A stretch of 38,668 nucleotides of DNA from Opitutia bacterium. GTDB lineage: Bacteria > Verrucomicrobiota > Verrucomicrobiia > Opitutales > Opitutaceae. Of this stretch, positions 24,208 through 33,745 are shown piece after piece (position 1 is the stretch's first letter; every line of letters starts with the position of its first letter). Both the position numbers and the translations under genes were made by a program. The stretch is from positions 1 to 38,668 of the forward strand of contig CANJIU010000094.1 of NCBI GenBank assembly GCA_947474365.1, in the 5' to 3' direction. The notes beneath the pieces were generated by a model. The model did not search any database. It was not told the DNA's origin and saw nothing but the letters and a program-made list of their open reading frames with translations.

Positions 24208-26342
24208 GCTTTCTGACCCCGTTTTTCCTGCTGGGCGGTCTGGCGGTCGCCGGTCCGATCATCTATCACCTCGTGCGCCGCACAACTCGCGAGCGAATGA
24301 TGTTTAGTTCGCTGATGTTTCTTCTGCCGAGCCCTCCGCGGCTTTCAAAGCGGCACCGGTTCGAACATCTTTTGCTCCTGATCCTGCGCTGCCTCGCGTT
24401 GGCGCTGCTGGCGTTCGGGTTTGCACGTCCCTTCTTGCGGCAGTCGCCGATTGACGATCCGACGGCGGCTCAACCGAAGCGGTTGGTGGTGATGATTGAC
24501 ACGAGTGCGAGCATGCGGCGTGACGGCGTCTGGGCGGCGGCGCGGGTGAAGGTGGAGGAGACCTTGCGCCGTGCGGGGCCGGCCGACCAAGTCTCACTTT
24601 TTCGATTCGACAAGCAGGCGGCAGCGATTGTGGCTTTCGAGGACTGGAATCGCACGGCGCCGGCAGACCGGGTGGCGTTTGCACTGGGCCGCCTCGGGGC
24701 AGTTTCTCCCGGTTGGGCTGGCACGCACTTGGGAAATGCCCTCGTCACCGCCGCCGAGGCGCTCGGCGAGAGTGACGACGGCAAGTCTGCCCCCGGTGCC
24801 CGCCAAATTGTCTTGGTGAGCGACCTGCAGGCGGGGAGCCGCCTCGACGCGCTGCAGGCCTATGAATGGCCAAAGGGCGTGGAATTGATTGTCGAGACCG
24901 TAAAAGCCCGAAGCCCCACGAACGCGGGCGTCCAGATCGTCGCCGACGGTCCCGATTCCAGCCGTGCGACCGACGCCCCGGTCCGTGTCCGGGTGACGAA
25001 CGCTGCCGATTCCAAGCGAGAGCAATTCAAACTCGGGTGGACGCGCCTGGGAAATCCCCAGGGCGCGGGAGTGGATTCGAGCGCCGATTTTGCCGGCACG
25101 CCCATTGAAGCCTATGTGCCGCCCGGCCAGAGCCGGGTTTTCTCACTGCCAATGCCCAAGGGCGGAACGAAGGCCGAGCAGATTTCACTGCGGGGCGACG
25201 ATGAGGCTTTCGACAATACCGCCTATTTCATTCCGCCGGCGCAACAACGCGCGACGATTCTTTGGATCGGACAGGATGTGGCAGAGGACACCAAGCAGCC
25301 GCTCTTTTTCCTCCGCCGTGCGTTGGCGGAGACACCTCGGGTTGCGGTGCAGGTGATTGCAGTTGCGCCCTCTGCGCCGCTTCTCCCGGCCGACGTGATC
25401 GCGGCCTGCGCAATTTTCGTCGCCGATGCAGTATCAACTGAAACGGCGACTGCGCTTCGCCAGCAGGCTCTGGCGGGAAAGACCATCGTGGTCGTCCCGC
25501 GCCAGGGCAATATTGCCCACGGCGCGATGCTCGGGGCGCTCCTCGGCCGCGAAGCGGTGCGGATAGATGAGGCCAAGCCCTCGGGATACGCGATGTTCTC
25601 CGAAATCGATTTTCAGCATCCGTTGTTCGCACCGTTCGCGGACCCCCGCTACAGTGATTTTACGAAAATCCATTTTTGGAAATATCGCCGGATTGACGCG
25701 AATGCCCTGCCGGGAGCGAGAATTGTGGCGAAGTTCGACTCGGGCGATCCCGCGCTGGCGGAAATCCCGGTCGGCAAAGGGCGGATCTACGTGCTCGCGA
25801 GCGGCTGGCAGCCGGAGGACAGCCAACTTGCGGTTTCCTCGAAATTCGTCCCACTGGTGTGGTCCCTGCTGGAGCAGACGGGCGGCGTGGCGAGCTTTGC
25901 GACCCAGTTTTCAGTCGGGGATCCGGTGCCGATTCCGACGGAGTTGGCGGCGACTGGAGTCCGGCCACCGGGCGCCCCCGCCGACTTGCCGGTCACAGCG
26001 GGCGCGGCGTTTGGGCAGACGATGCAGCCGGGCGTCTATGAAGTGGTGGGCGGTACCCGGGTGTTGCGGTTCGCCGTCAATTTGGACGCCAACGAGAGCC
26101 GGACGTCGCCGTTGGGCGTCGACGAATTGGAGCAACTCGGCGTTCCCATCGCGCGGGCGAAAACGGAAACACAGATTCCCTCCGACAAGAAGACGGTGCT
26201 GCAGGGGCTGGAAGCGGAGAGCCGGCAGAAACTTTGGCGGTGGTTTATTGCGGCGACGCTCGCCGTGTTACTGGTGGAGTCGGCGCTCGCCGGATGGACG
26301 GCGCGGCGTTCAACCCTTCAATCCAAGGAGGCAGTGTCATGA
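24204..26342 (+). CDS. BatA-like membrane protein with a VWA domain
   Basis: A 712-residue inner-membrane protein. The N-terminus (MSFLTPFFLLGGLAVAGPII) matches the BatA_N/aerotolerance family, and a second hydrophobic helix lies near residues 53-75. The VWA domain starts LVVMIDTSASM (MIDAS DxSxS near residues 98-102). A periplasmic-type part with several beta-strand segments follows, then a C-terminal membrane helix near 679-699. It starts with GTG overlapping the DUF58 stop. BatA-type proteins of Bacteroidetes and Spirochaetes were linked to aerotolerance, but that role is not proven generally. Confidence 0.9.
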   Translation: MSFLTPFFLLGGLAVAGPIIYHLVRRTTRERMMFSSLMFLLPSPPRLSKRHRFEHLLLLILRCLALALLAFGFARPFLRQSPIDDPTAAQPKRLVVMIDTSASMRRDGVWAAARVKVEETLRRAGPADQVSLFRFDKQAAAIVAFEDWNRTAPADRVAFALGRLGAVSPGWAGTHLGNALVTAAEALGESDDGKSAPGARQIVLVSDLQAGSRLDALQAYEWPKGVELIVETVKARSPTNAGVQIVADGPDSSRATDAPVRVRVTNAADSKREQFKLGWTRLGNPQGAGVDSSADFAGTPIEAYVPPGQSRVFSLPMPKGGTKAEQISLRGDDEAFDNTAYFIPPAQQRATILWIGQDVAEDTKQPLFFLRRALAETPRVAVQVIAVAPSAPLLPADVIAACAIFVADAVSTETATALRQQALAGKTIVVVPRQGNIAHGAMLGALLGREAVRIDEAKPSGYAMFSEIDFQHPLFAPFADPRYSDFTKIHFWKYRRIDANALPGARIVAKFDSGDPALAEIPVGKGRIYVLASGWQPEDSQLAVSSKFVPLVWSLLEQTGGVASFATQFSVGDPVPIPTELAATGVRPPGAPADLPVTAGAAFGQTMQPGVYEVVGGTRVLRFAVNLDANESRTSPLGVDELEQLGVPIARAKTETQIPSDKKTVLQGLEAESRQKLWRWFIAATLAVLLVESALAGWTARRSTLQSKEAVS
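26325..26331 (+). promoter_or_regulatory. Strong AAGGAGG ribosome-binding site of the 1307-residue gene
   Basis: AAGGAGG stands seven bases before the ATG at 26339 and fixes this start over the long upstream-open frame. It is one of the few clear Shine-Dalgarno sequences in the window; it lies in the last codons of the preceding gene and probably secures high translation. Confidence 0.75.
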
Positions 26343-29300
26343 ACGATGAATTCCTGAAGATACGGTTGCAGCGGGTGGTGCGTCGTCAGCAATGGCTGGC
26401 CTTCTGGCGGAAGCTCTCGGCGTGCTGGGCTTCGTTTGCGCTGATCGCGGTGGTGGCGGGATGGGTGCAGCATGCCACGGGAAACACGTCGAGCCTGACG
26501 CTACCCCTGATCCTGGCGCTCGCGGCGGTGGCCGGCCTGGTGATTTTGGTTTTGCACTTTCGGAGGGCGCCCGACCTGCGGTGGATCGCGCAGAAGATTG
26601 AAGAGAAGCATCCGGAATTGAACGGGGTCGTGCTGACGGCGGTGCAGCAGCAGCTCAGTCCGAATCAGGAACAGGGATACCTCCAGTACCGGGTGTTGCA
26701 GGAGGCGACGGCCCGGAGTCAGGAACAGGACTGGAGGGATGTCGTGCCGGGGACGCGTCTCTTGGTTGGGCAGATCGTGCACGTGGTGGCGCTCATCCTT
26801 TTTGGGCTGGCGTTGAGCGGACTGCGCGTGGCGAAGATTCACGGTGAAACGGCGCAATGGGCGGGAACCGACGGGATCTCGATCACCCCGGGTGATGCGA
26901 GTGTGGAAAAAGGTGACAGCTTCGTCGTGCTCGCGCGCTTCGGTGGTGCGCTCCCGCCGACGGTGGCGCTCGTGATGCGGGAAAACGGGGTGCCGCCGCG
27001 CACGGTGCCGCTCGTGAAGAGCCTGGCCGACCCCGTGTTTGGCGGCAGCGTGACCGAGGTGGCGACGGATTTTACCTATCATCTGGAGTATCGCGGCCAG
27101 AAGACGCGTGATTTCAAGGTGACCGTTTTCGAGCATCCGCGGCTGGTTCGTTCCGACGTTGATCTCAAGTTTCCCGACTACACCAAGCTCGCCCCAAAGC
27201 ATATCGAGGATACGCGGCGCGTGAGCGCGGTGGAAGGTACAAAGCTCGACTTGGCCCTTCAGCTCAACAAGCCGGTGAAGTCGGCAAAGCTCGTCTCGCG
27301 CGATGCGAAGAAAACCGTGATCCCACTGACGGTCTCTGCCGACAAGGCGGTCGCAAACCTCGCGGGCTACATCCCCGAGAAAAGCCAGTCCTACGAACTG
27401 CAGTTGGTCGATGCCGAAGGTCGCGCCAACAAGGTCGCGGCACCGTTTGTGATTGATGTGCAGCCGAATCGGCCGCCGGAAGTTAAGATCGCTTCGCCGC
27501 GTGGCGACGTGCGCCCGTCGGCGTTGGAGGAGTTGACCTTTGACGGCACGGTCTGGGACGACTTTGGCATGCCTGCCTACGGACTCGCCTACGCGATCGC
27601 TGGTGGCGAGGTGAAGTTCATCGAGTTGGGCCGGGAAGGGGGGGCGAAGGAGAAGCGCACGTTTACGCACCTGCTCAATCTTGAGGCGCTCGGGGCGAAG
27701 CCCGATGACCTGATTTCCTGGTACGCCTGGGCCGATGACATCGGCCCGGATGGCAAGGTGCGCAGGACGAGTGGCGATCTCTATTTCGCCGAAGTGCGAC
27801 CGTTTGATGAAATCTTTCGTGAAAGCCAGAACATGGAGTCGGATGACGATGACGGACCGAAGGGCGGCGAGGGCAACAAGGCGCGCAAGCTCACGGAATT
27901 ACAGAAGCAAATCATCAATGCGACATGGAAACTCCAGCGCGACGGGGTGAAGCCAGCGTACGCGGACGACGCCAAAGTGGTCCTTGAATCCCAGCAGCAA
28001 GCTCTGTCGCAGGCGGAGGAGGCGGCGGAAGAAGCCAAGGCTCCGCGCCAGCAGGCGCTGTGGAAATCGGTCACCCGCGAAATGGAGAAGGCCATCGATC
28101 AGCTCAAGCGTGCGACTACCGCTCCCGGTCCGCTGGCCCAGGCGTTGCCCGCGGAACAAGCCGCCTACCAAGCGCTGTTGAAGATGCAGGCGCGCGAAAC
28201 CCAGGTCTCAAGAAAGAACAGCAAGAAAGGCGGCGGCGGCCAGCAGGCGAACCAGCGTCAAATCGATCAACTGGACCTGAAGCAGAGCGAGAACCGCTAT
28301 GAAACGCAGCGACAGGCCAAGGCGCCGCAGAATCAGGAGCGCCGCGAGCAACTTGCCGTCATGAACCGGCTGCAGGAACTGGCTCGGCGTCAGAATGACA
28401 TCAACGAACGGATGAAGGAGCTGCAGACCGCGCTGCAGGAGGCGAAGACCGAACAACAAAAGGAAGAAATCAAACGCCGCCTCAAGCGACTTGAGGAGGA
28501 ACAGCGCCAGATGTTGGCCGATGCTGACGAGGTGCGCCAGCGGATGGATCGCGCCGAAAACCAATCGCAAATGTCACAGCAGCGTCAGCAACTCGATCAA
28601 ACCCGCGAGGATATTCAAAAGGCTGCGGACGCAGCGGCCGATGGCTCGGTGTCGCAGGCTCTGGCCTCCGGTACCCGCGCCCAGCGGCAGTTGCAGGAGA
28701 TGCGGGACGAGATGCGCAAACAGAACTCCAGTCAGTTTGCGGAGGACTTGCGGGAGATGCGCAACGAAGCCCGGGAGCTCTCCCGTCAGCAGGAGGAACT
28801 CGGTCAGAAAATTGACACGCTCGCCAATAGCGGGGCTCAAAAGCAGCAGCGCAAGTCACTCACCGATTCGGATGATCGCAAGGAGATGCTCGACAAGCTC
28901 GCGGAGCAAAAACAGCGGATGGAAAAACTTGTCGAACGTGCGACCCAGGTGTCCGAGCAGGCTGAAAACACCGAGCCGCTGATCACGCGGCAGCTTTACG
29001 ATAGCATCCGCAAGGTGAGCCAGGACGACGCGAGCGCGGTGAAGCAAGTCCGCGACGACCTGCTCAACGGCGGCAAGATGACGCGCGAGCTTTACGACCG
29101 AATCCAAAAGACCTCGGAGCGTGAAGGCGGTGGCAAGGCGCTGGATATGACCCGGGAAATGCTGCGGGAAGGCTTTCTCCCTCAGGCCCGCCAGGCCGGC
29201 CAGCGGGCGCGGGGCGAGATTGAGGACCTCAAACGAGGCGTGGAACGGGCCGCGGAGAGCGTGCTCGGAGATGACGTGGAGCAATTGAAACTCGCGCGCT

Positions 29301-30262
29301 CCGAACTCGACCAGCTCGCGGAACAATTGCAGCGGGAAATTGCCCAGTCCGGTGGGGCGCAAAAAGGGCTGGACGGATCCAAACCCGGTCAACCGGGACA
29401 GCGAGATGGTCGGCAAGCGGGCAATGGGTCCCCGGGTGAGCCCGGACAGCAAGCCAGTGAAAATGGCCGGGAACCGGGGCAGTCAGGCTCCGACGGCGAA
29501 AAGACCGATGACCCCAATGGCAAGCAGCCCGGGCAAAAGGGCGATCGCTCAAAGCAGGTCGCCAAAGGCAGTCAGAAAGGGAATCAACCTGGACAGGGCA
29601 AACAACCCGGGCAGGGCGGCCAGCAACCTGGCGAAACTCCGGGACAGGAAGGTCAGCAGGGTGGAGGAAGCGGGCAGGGAGCCGGTAGCCGGGTTGCCAA
29701 CGGTCGCGACAACCCAGGGGCGGATGCGAATGCCCGGGGCACAGACGCGCAGCGGCGGCAGGCGACCGCCGATGCCGGTCGACGCGGTCCACGCCAGCTC
29801 CAACCCGGTACGGACCGAGGGGGACGTGATGGTCCCCGCGGAAACGGCCTCGATGATTTTTTCAACGGTGGCGTTGAGACCAACCGGGTGGGCGAGGGGA
29901 GTTTCGGCGGCGTCTGGAATGCGGCTCCGCTCACAGGGGAAGACTTTGCGCGCTGGAACGAGCGTTTACGCGACGTCGAGGAGCTCGTCGACACGCCCGA
30001 ATTGCGCAACGCCCTCGCCGAGGCGAGGGAACGCGCCCGCTTGCTGCGGCGGGATTTTCGGCAGGACGCGAAGAAGCCCGACTGGACGGTGGTGGAACTG
30101 CAAATCCTCAAGCCACTCGTCGAAGTGAGAAGCCGCTTGGCCGAGGAACTCGCCCGGCGGGAGGCCAAGGACCTGCTGACGCCGATTGACCGGGACCCGG
30201 TGCCGAACCGGTTCGCCGAATCGGTTCGCCGCTACTACGAGGAATTGGGGAAGGACAAGTGA
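26339..30262 (+). CDS. Large membrane-anchored coiled-coil protein with Gly/Gln/Pro-rich region (DUF4175-like)
   Basis: A 1307-residue protein. Hydrophobic helices lie at about 29-45, 52-74 and 141-162. A beta-rich exported part (about 165-500) follows, then an acidic spot (DDDDG). A very long Lys/Glu/Gln/Arg-rich helix region (about 540-1000) has heptad-like patterns such as RRLKRLEEEQRQMLADADEVRQ. Next is a low-complexity segment (about 1005-1177) with repeated PGQ units, and finally a folded C-terminal domain (about 1184-1307). The layout fits the DUF4175-type large proteins encoded after MoxR-DUF58-BatA genes. It begins at ATG 26339, overlapping the preceding stop, after a strong ribosome-binding site. 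Role unknown; the length suggests it spans the periplasm or binds the cell wall. Confidence 0.8.
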   Translation: MNDEFLKIRLQRVVRRQQWLAFWRKLSACWASFALIAVVAGWVQHATGNTSSLTLPLILALAAVAGLVILVLHFRRAPDLRWIAQKIEEKHPELNGVVLTAVQQQLSPNQEQGYLQYRVLQEATARSQEQDWRDVVPGTRLLVGQIVHVVALILFGLALSGLRVAKIHGETAQWAGTDGISITPGDASVEKGDSFVVLARFGGALPPTVALVMRENGVPPRTVPLVKSLADPVFGGSVTEVATDFTYHLEYRGQKTRDFKVTVFEHPRLVRSDVDLKFPDYTKLAPKHIEDTRRVSAVEGTKLDLALQLNKPVKSAKLVSRDAKKTVIPLTVSADKAVANLAGYIPEKSQSYELQLVDAEGRANKVAAPFVIDVQPNRPPEVKIASPRGDVRPSALEELTFDGTVWDDFGMPAYGLAYAIAGGEVKFIELGREGGAKEKRTFTHLLNLEALGAKPDDLISWYAWADDIGPDGKVRRTSGDLYFAEVRPFDEIFRESQNMESDDDDGPKGGEGNKARKLTELQKQIINATWKLQRDGVKPAYADDAKVVLESQQQALSQAEEAAEEAKAPRQQALWKSVTREMEKAIDQLKRATTAPGPLAQALPAEQAAYQALLKMQARETQVSRKNSKKGGGGQQANQRQIDQLDLKQSENRYETQRQAKAPQNQERREQLAVMNRLQELARRQNDINERMKELQTALQEAKTEQQKEEIKRRLKRLEEEQRQMLADADEVRQRMDRAENQSQMSQQRQQLDQTREDIQKAADAAADGSVSQALASGTRAQRQLQEMRDEMRKQNSSQFAEDLREMRNEARELSRQQEELGQKIDTLANSGAQKQQRKSLTDSDDRKEMLDKLAEQKQRMEKLVERATQVSEQAENTEPLITRQLYDSIRKVSQDDASAVKQVRDDLLNGGKMTRELYDRIQKTSEREGGGKALDMTREMLREGFLPQARQAGQRARGEIEDLKRGVERAAESVLGDDVEQLKLARSELDQLAEQLQREIAQSGGAQKGLDGSKPGQPGQRDGRQAGNGSPGEPGQQASENGREPGQSGSDGEKTDDPNGKQPGQKGDRSKQVAKGSQKGNQPGQGKQPGQGGQQPGETPGQEGQQGGGSGQGAGSRVANGRDNPGADANARGTDAQRRQATADAGRRGPRQLQPGTDRGGRDGPRGNGLDDFFNGGVETNRVGEGSFGGVWNAAPLTGEDFARWNERLRDVEELVDTPELRNALAEARERARLLRRDFRQDAKKPDWTVVELQILKPLVEVRSRLAEELARREAKDLLTPIDRDPVPNRFAESVRRYYEELGKDK

Positions 30263-30318
30263 TGACGCTGCCAATCTCCGTCCAATTATTCCGAGTGGGG
30301 GCATCTTCCCGGTAAGCC

Positions 30319-32700
30319 ATGTCCACTTCACTCTCCTTCTCCGGTTGGAACTGGATCGCGCCCGTCGCCGTTTTCGGGGTCGTCGCGATGGTCGTGCTTT
30401 TTTTGAGTTACCGGGCCTCCTCTGGTCACGCCCTGCGTTGGGTGTGTTTCGCCCTGAAGGCGGTCGGCCTCACCGCGCTGGCGGTCTGTCTACTTGAGCC
30501 GCTATGGCTCGGCCAGCGGGCGCGGCCGGGCGCCAACCTATTTGCGGTCGTCGTTGACAACAGCCAAGGGCTGCAAATCCACGACCAGAACGATTCGAAC
30601 AGCCGGGGTGACTTGGTGCGCAAATTGGTGGACCCGCAGGCGTCGACTTGGCAGCCGATCCTCGCCTCGACGTTTGATGTGCGTCGCTATCTTTTTGATA
30701 CACGCCTCCAGGCGACGAAGGATTTCAGCGAACTTAATTTCGAGGGGCGGGCGACCGCCATGGCGTCGGCGCTGCGGACGCTGGGTGATCGCTTCCAGGG
30801 CCGCCCGCTGGCCGGCGTCCTGTTGCTCACCGACGGCAATGCGACCGACCTCGCCGGCGGGGCGATGCCCGATCTGCGCGGGCTCCCTCCGATTTATCCG
30901 GTCGTGATCGGCAAACGTGATCCGGTGCGCGACATCGCCGTCCAGCAGGTCGCGGTGACCCAAACATCATTCGAAGACGCGCCGGTGACTTTGCAGGCTG
31001 ACGTGACGACGGCCGGCTACCGGGGGCGGCCGATCGTGGCACGCCTCGTGGATCGCATGGGTAAGACGGTGCAGGAGCAGACGGCCGATGCGCGGGCCGA
31101 CGGGGAGGCGCTGGCGTTTCGTTTTCAGCTGAAGCCCGAACAGCCGGGACTGTCATTTTATCAGGTGCGGGTGAGCACGACGGCCGAAGCCGTGTTGCCC
31201 GACGCACCGACGAAAAAAACCGAGGAGGCGACGCTCGCGAACAACAGCCGGGTGTTTGCTGTCGACCGCGGCCAGGGGCCTTTCCGGGTGCTGTATGTCG
31301 CGGGCCGGCCGAATTGGGAATTCAAGTTTCTCAACCGCGCGATCCAAGTGGACGAACAGGTGCAGATGGTCGGCCTGATCCGTGTGGCGAAACGCGAGCC
31401 GAAGTTCGATTTTCGCGGCCGCGCCGGGGAAACGAGCAATCCCCTTTTCCGAGGATTCGGCAGTCAGTCTCCCGACGAGGTGCAACGTTACGACCAGCCA
31501 GTCCTCGTGCGGCTGAACACGCGCGACGAGATCGAATTGCGGGCCGGTTTCCCGCGCACGCCCGAGGAGCTTTACGGTTATCACGCCGTCATTCTCGACG
31601 ATGTGGAGGCGGAATTCTTTTCGCCGGATCAGGCGCAGTTGCTGCAAAAATTTGTGTCCGAACGCGGCGGCGGATTCCTGATGTTGGGCGGGATGGAGAC
31701 ATTTCACGAGGGCAAGTACCTCCGCACCCCTATCGGCGACATGCTGCCGGTGTATCTCGATCGTGATGAGGGAGTGACGGAGGCGCCGGGCAAGGTTCAG
31801 TTCCAATTGGCGCGCGAGGGCTGGTTGCAGCCCTGGGCTCGGCTCCGTGACAACGAGGCGGATGAACGCTTGCGTCTGGAAAACATGCCGGCGTTCGAGG
31901 TGTTCAACCGGGTGCGCGGACTCAAGCCGGGGGCGAGCGTCATCGCAAACGTGCGCGATGAAAAAGGGGCCGAATTGCCCGCGCTCGCCGTGCAACGATT
32001 TGGCCGCGGCCGCACCGCCGCGCTGATGGTGGGTGACGTCTGGCGCTGGGGCATGAAGGACGCCGCCGCCCACGCCGACATGGATCGTTCATGGCGCCAG
32101 CTGGTGCGGTGGCTGATTGCCGATGTGCCCGCGCGCGTGCAGACTACCGCCGAACCAATTGCGGCCGACGCGAACGGCACCATCCGGGTGCAAGTGCGCG
32201 TTCGGGATGAAAAATTTCAGCCGGTGGATGACGCGGCGGTTACGGTGAACATCGAGCCCATCGTGTTCGAAGGCACGGGAGGCGCGGCGGGATCCCCGAT
32301 CAAACTTGAGGCGGAGCCGGCGTTGACCGAGCCGGGACTTTATCAGGTCAGCTATGTGCCACGCCAGACGGGCGGCTACAAGGCGACCGCGACCGTCAAG
32401 AATTCCAACGGAGCCGATCTTGGCCGTGGCGAAGCCGGCTGGAGCACGGATTTGGCGGCGGAGGAGTTTCGTTCGCTTGTCCCTAATGTGGCGCTGCTGG
32501 AGGACATCGCCCGGAAAACCGGTGGTCAGGTCGTCCCTGCGGAGGACCTGATCAAGTTTGTCGGACACCTGCCGGAACTGCGCGCGCCGGTGATGGAGAC
32601 GTGGTCGTATCCGGCCTGGCACACGCCGCTGATGTTCGCTTTTGCCCTCGCCTGTCTGCTGGCCGAATGGGGCTTGCGGCGGTGGAAGGGAATGCCATGA
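30319..32700 (+). CDS. Membrane protein with VWA-like and glutamine-amidotransferase-like domains
   Basis: A 793-residue protein with two N-terminal membrane helices (about 9-33 and 39-65), a VWA-like start AVVVDNSQG, and strands continuing to VLLLTDGNATD. A middle Ig-like stretch (about 210-300) precedes PFRVLYVAGRPNWEFKFLNRAI, which begins a glutamine-amidotransferase-like domain also containing HAVILDDVEAEF and GGGFLMLGG. A C-terminal membrane helix lies near 770-790. The Cys nucleophile of true amidotransferases is not visible, so enzymatic activity is unlikely. It follows the coiled-coil gene by 56 bases and overlaps the next gene (ATGA). Confidence 0.82.
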   Translation: MSTSLSFSGWNWIAPVAVFGVVAMVVLFLSYRASSGHALRWVCFALKAVGLTALAVCLLEPLWLGQRARPGANLFAVVVDNSQGLQIHDQNDSNSRGDLVRKLVDPQASTWQPILASTFDVRRYLFDTRLQATKDFSELNFEGRATAMASALRTLGDRFQGRPLAGVLLLTDGNATDLAGGAMPDLRGLPPIYPVVIGKRDPVRDIAVQQVAVTQTSFEDAPVTLQADVTTAGYRGRPIVARLVDRMGKTVQEQTADARADGEALAFRFQLKPEQPGLSFYQVRVSTTAEAVLPDAPTKKTEEATLANNSRVFAVDRGQGPFRVLYVAGRPNWEFKFLNRAIQVDEQVQMVGLIRVAKREPKFDFRGRAGETSNPLFRGFGSQSPDEVQRYDQPVLVRLNTRDEIELRAGFPRTPEELYGYHAVILDDVEAEFFSPDQAQLLQKFVSERGGGFLMLGGMETFHEGKYLRTPIGDMLPVYLDRDEGVTEAPGKVQFQLAREGWLQPWARLRDNEADERLRLENMPAFEVFNRVRGLKPGASVIANVRDEKGAELPALAVQRFGRGRTAALMVGDVWRWGMKDAAAHADMDRSWRQLVRWLIADVPARVQTTAEPIAADANGTIRVQVRVRDEKFQPVDDAAVTVNIEPIVFEGTGGAAGSPIKLEAEPALTEPGLYQVSYVPRQTGGYKATATVKNSNGADLGRGEAGWSTDLAAEEFRSLVPNVALLEDIARKTGGQVVPAEDLIKFVGHLPELRAPVMETWSYPAWHTPLMFAFALACLLAEWGLRRWKGMP

Positions 32701-33701
32701 AACGTTTCGACCTGCCAGGAACTCGCAGCGGTTTGATGCTGAGGGTCTCGGTGCCTTTCCCACGGGCCGTTGTGCTTCTTGTTCTCATTTTCTTTGGCTC
32801 TCTCTACGCGCAGCAAGCCACGGTGATTGTCGTGGCCGGTGCGCCGGGCGAAGCGGAATTTGCCACGGACATTGCGCTGCAGGTCGAAGCTTGGAAGAAG
32901 GTCAGTGCGCAGGCTGCCGCCAAGTCCGTGATAATAGGGGCGGAGTCCGTCGCCACCGGAAGCGACCACGACCGATTGAAAGCGGCCTTGGCGGCGGAAC
33001 CGAAGTCAGGTCTCGACGAAGTCTGGATGGTACTTATCGGTCACGGCACGTTCGACGGGAAGGATGCCAAGCTGAACCTGCGTGGTCCCGATGTGTCGGC
33101 GACTGAGATGGCGGAATGGCTGAAGCCGTTCACCCGCCCGCTTGCGGTTATCGACACGACGTCGTCCAGCGCGCCGTTCATGAACAAGCTGGCCGCCCCG
33201 GGGCGGGTGATCGTCAGCGCCACCCGCAGCGGCAACGAGCACAACTATGCGCGCTTCGGCAAGTTCCTCGCGGAGGCCCTCCCCGATGCCAAGAGCGACC
33301 TCGACAAGGACGGCCAGGTGTCCCTGCTCGAATCGTTCCTGAGCGCCGCGCACCGCACCGCTGAATTCTACAAGACGGAAGGTCGGCTGGCAACGGAGCA
33401 CGCTTTGCTCGACGACAATGGCGACGGGCTTGGCACTCCCTCGGATTGGTTTCGGGGCGTGATTGCGACCAAGCGCACGCGGGATGGTGCGCCGCCCGAC
33501 GGGTTGAGGGCCCATCAGTTTCATCTTGTTCGCAGCACCGACGAACAGCAGCTGTCCCCGGAAGTCCGGGCCCGGCGCGACCGCTTGGAACAGCAAATCG
33601 CCGGCCTCAGGGACAAAAAAGAAAAACTGGGTGAGGAGAAATATTTCAACGACCTGGAAAAGCTATTGCTTGAGTTGGCGGCGCTTTACCGCGGGACCTG
33701 A
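32697..33701 (+). CDS. Caspase-like (C13/C14-type) protein without catalytic Cys, with EF-hand loops
   Basis: A 334-residue protein with an N-terminal hydrophobic signal or anchor (24-38, ending SLYAQ). The core resembles a caspase/legumain fold: DEVWMVLIGHGTFDG contains the His-Gly pair (H116), but the strand that should end in the nucleophile reads VIDTTSSSAPF, with Thr155 where Cys is expected. Two Ca-binding loops follow: DLDKDGQVSLLE (201-212, a complete EF-hand loop) and DDNGDGLGT (239-247). The C-terminus is a coiled-coil-like helix (about 285-330). The start overlaps the previous stop (ATGA). It is the last gene of the operon. A pseudoenzyme or binding role is inferred. Confidence 0.72.
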   Translation: MKRFDLPGTRSGLMLRVSVPFPRAVVLLVLIFFGSLYAQQATVIVVAGAPGEAEFATDIALQVEAWKKVSAQAAAKSVIIGAESVATGSDHDRLKAALAAEPKSGLDEVWMVLIGHGTFDGKDAKLNLRGPDVSATEMAEWLKPFTRPLAVIDTTSSSAPFMNKLAAPGRVIVSATRSGNEHNYARFGKFLAEALPDAKSDLDKDGQVSLLESFLSAAHRTAEFYKTEGRLATEHALLDDNGDGLGTPSDWFRGVIATKRTRDGAPPDGLRAHQFHLVRSTDEQQLSPEVRARRDRLEQQIAGLRDKKEKLGEEKYFNDLEKLLLELAALYRGT

Positions 33702-33745
33702 AAAATCCTTTCGCGCCTTGGCGTCCGGCGTGCTTTATCCGGCGC

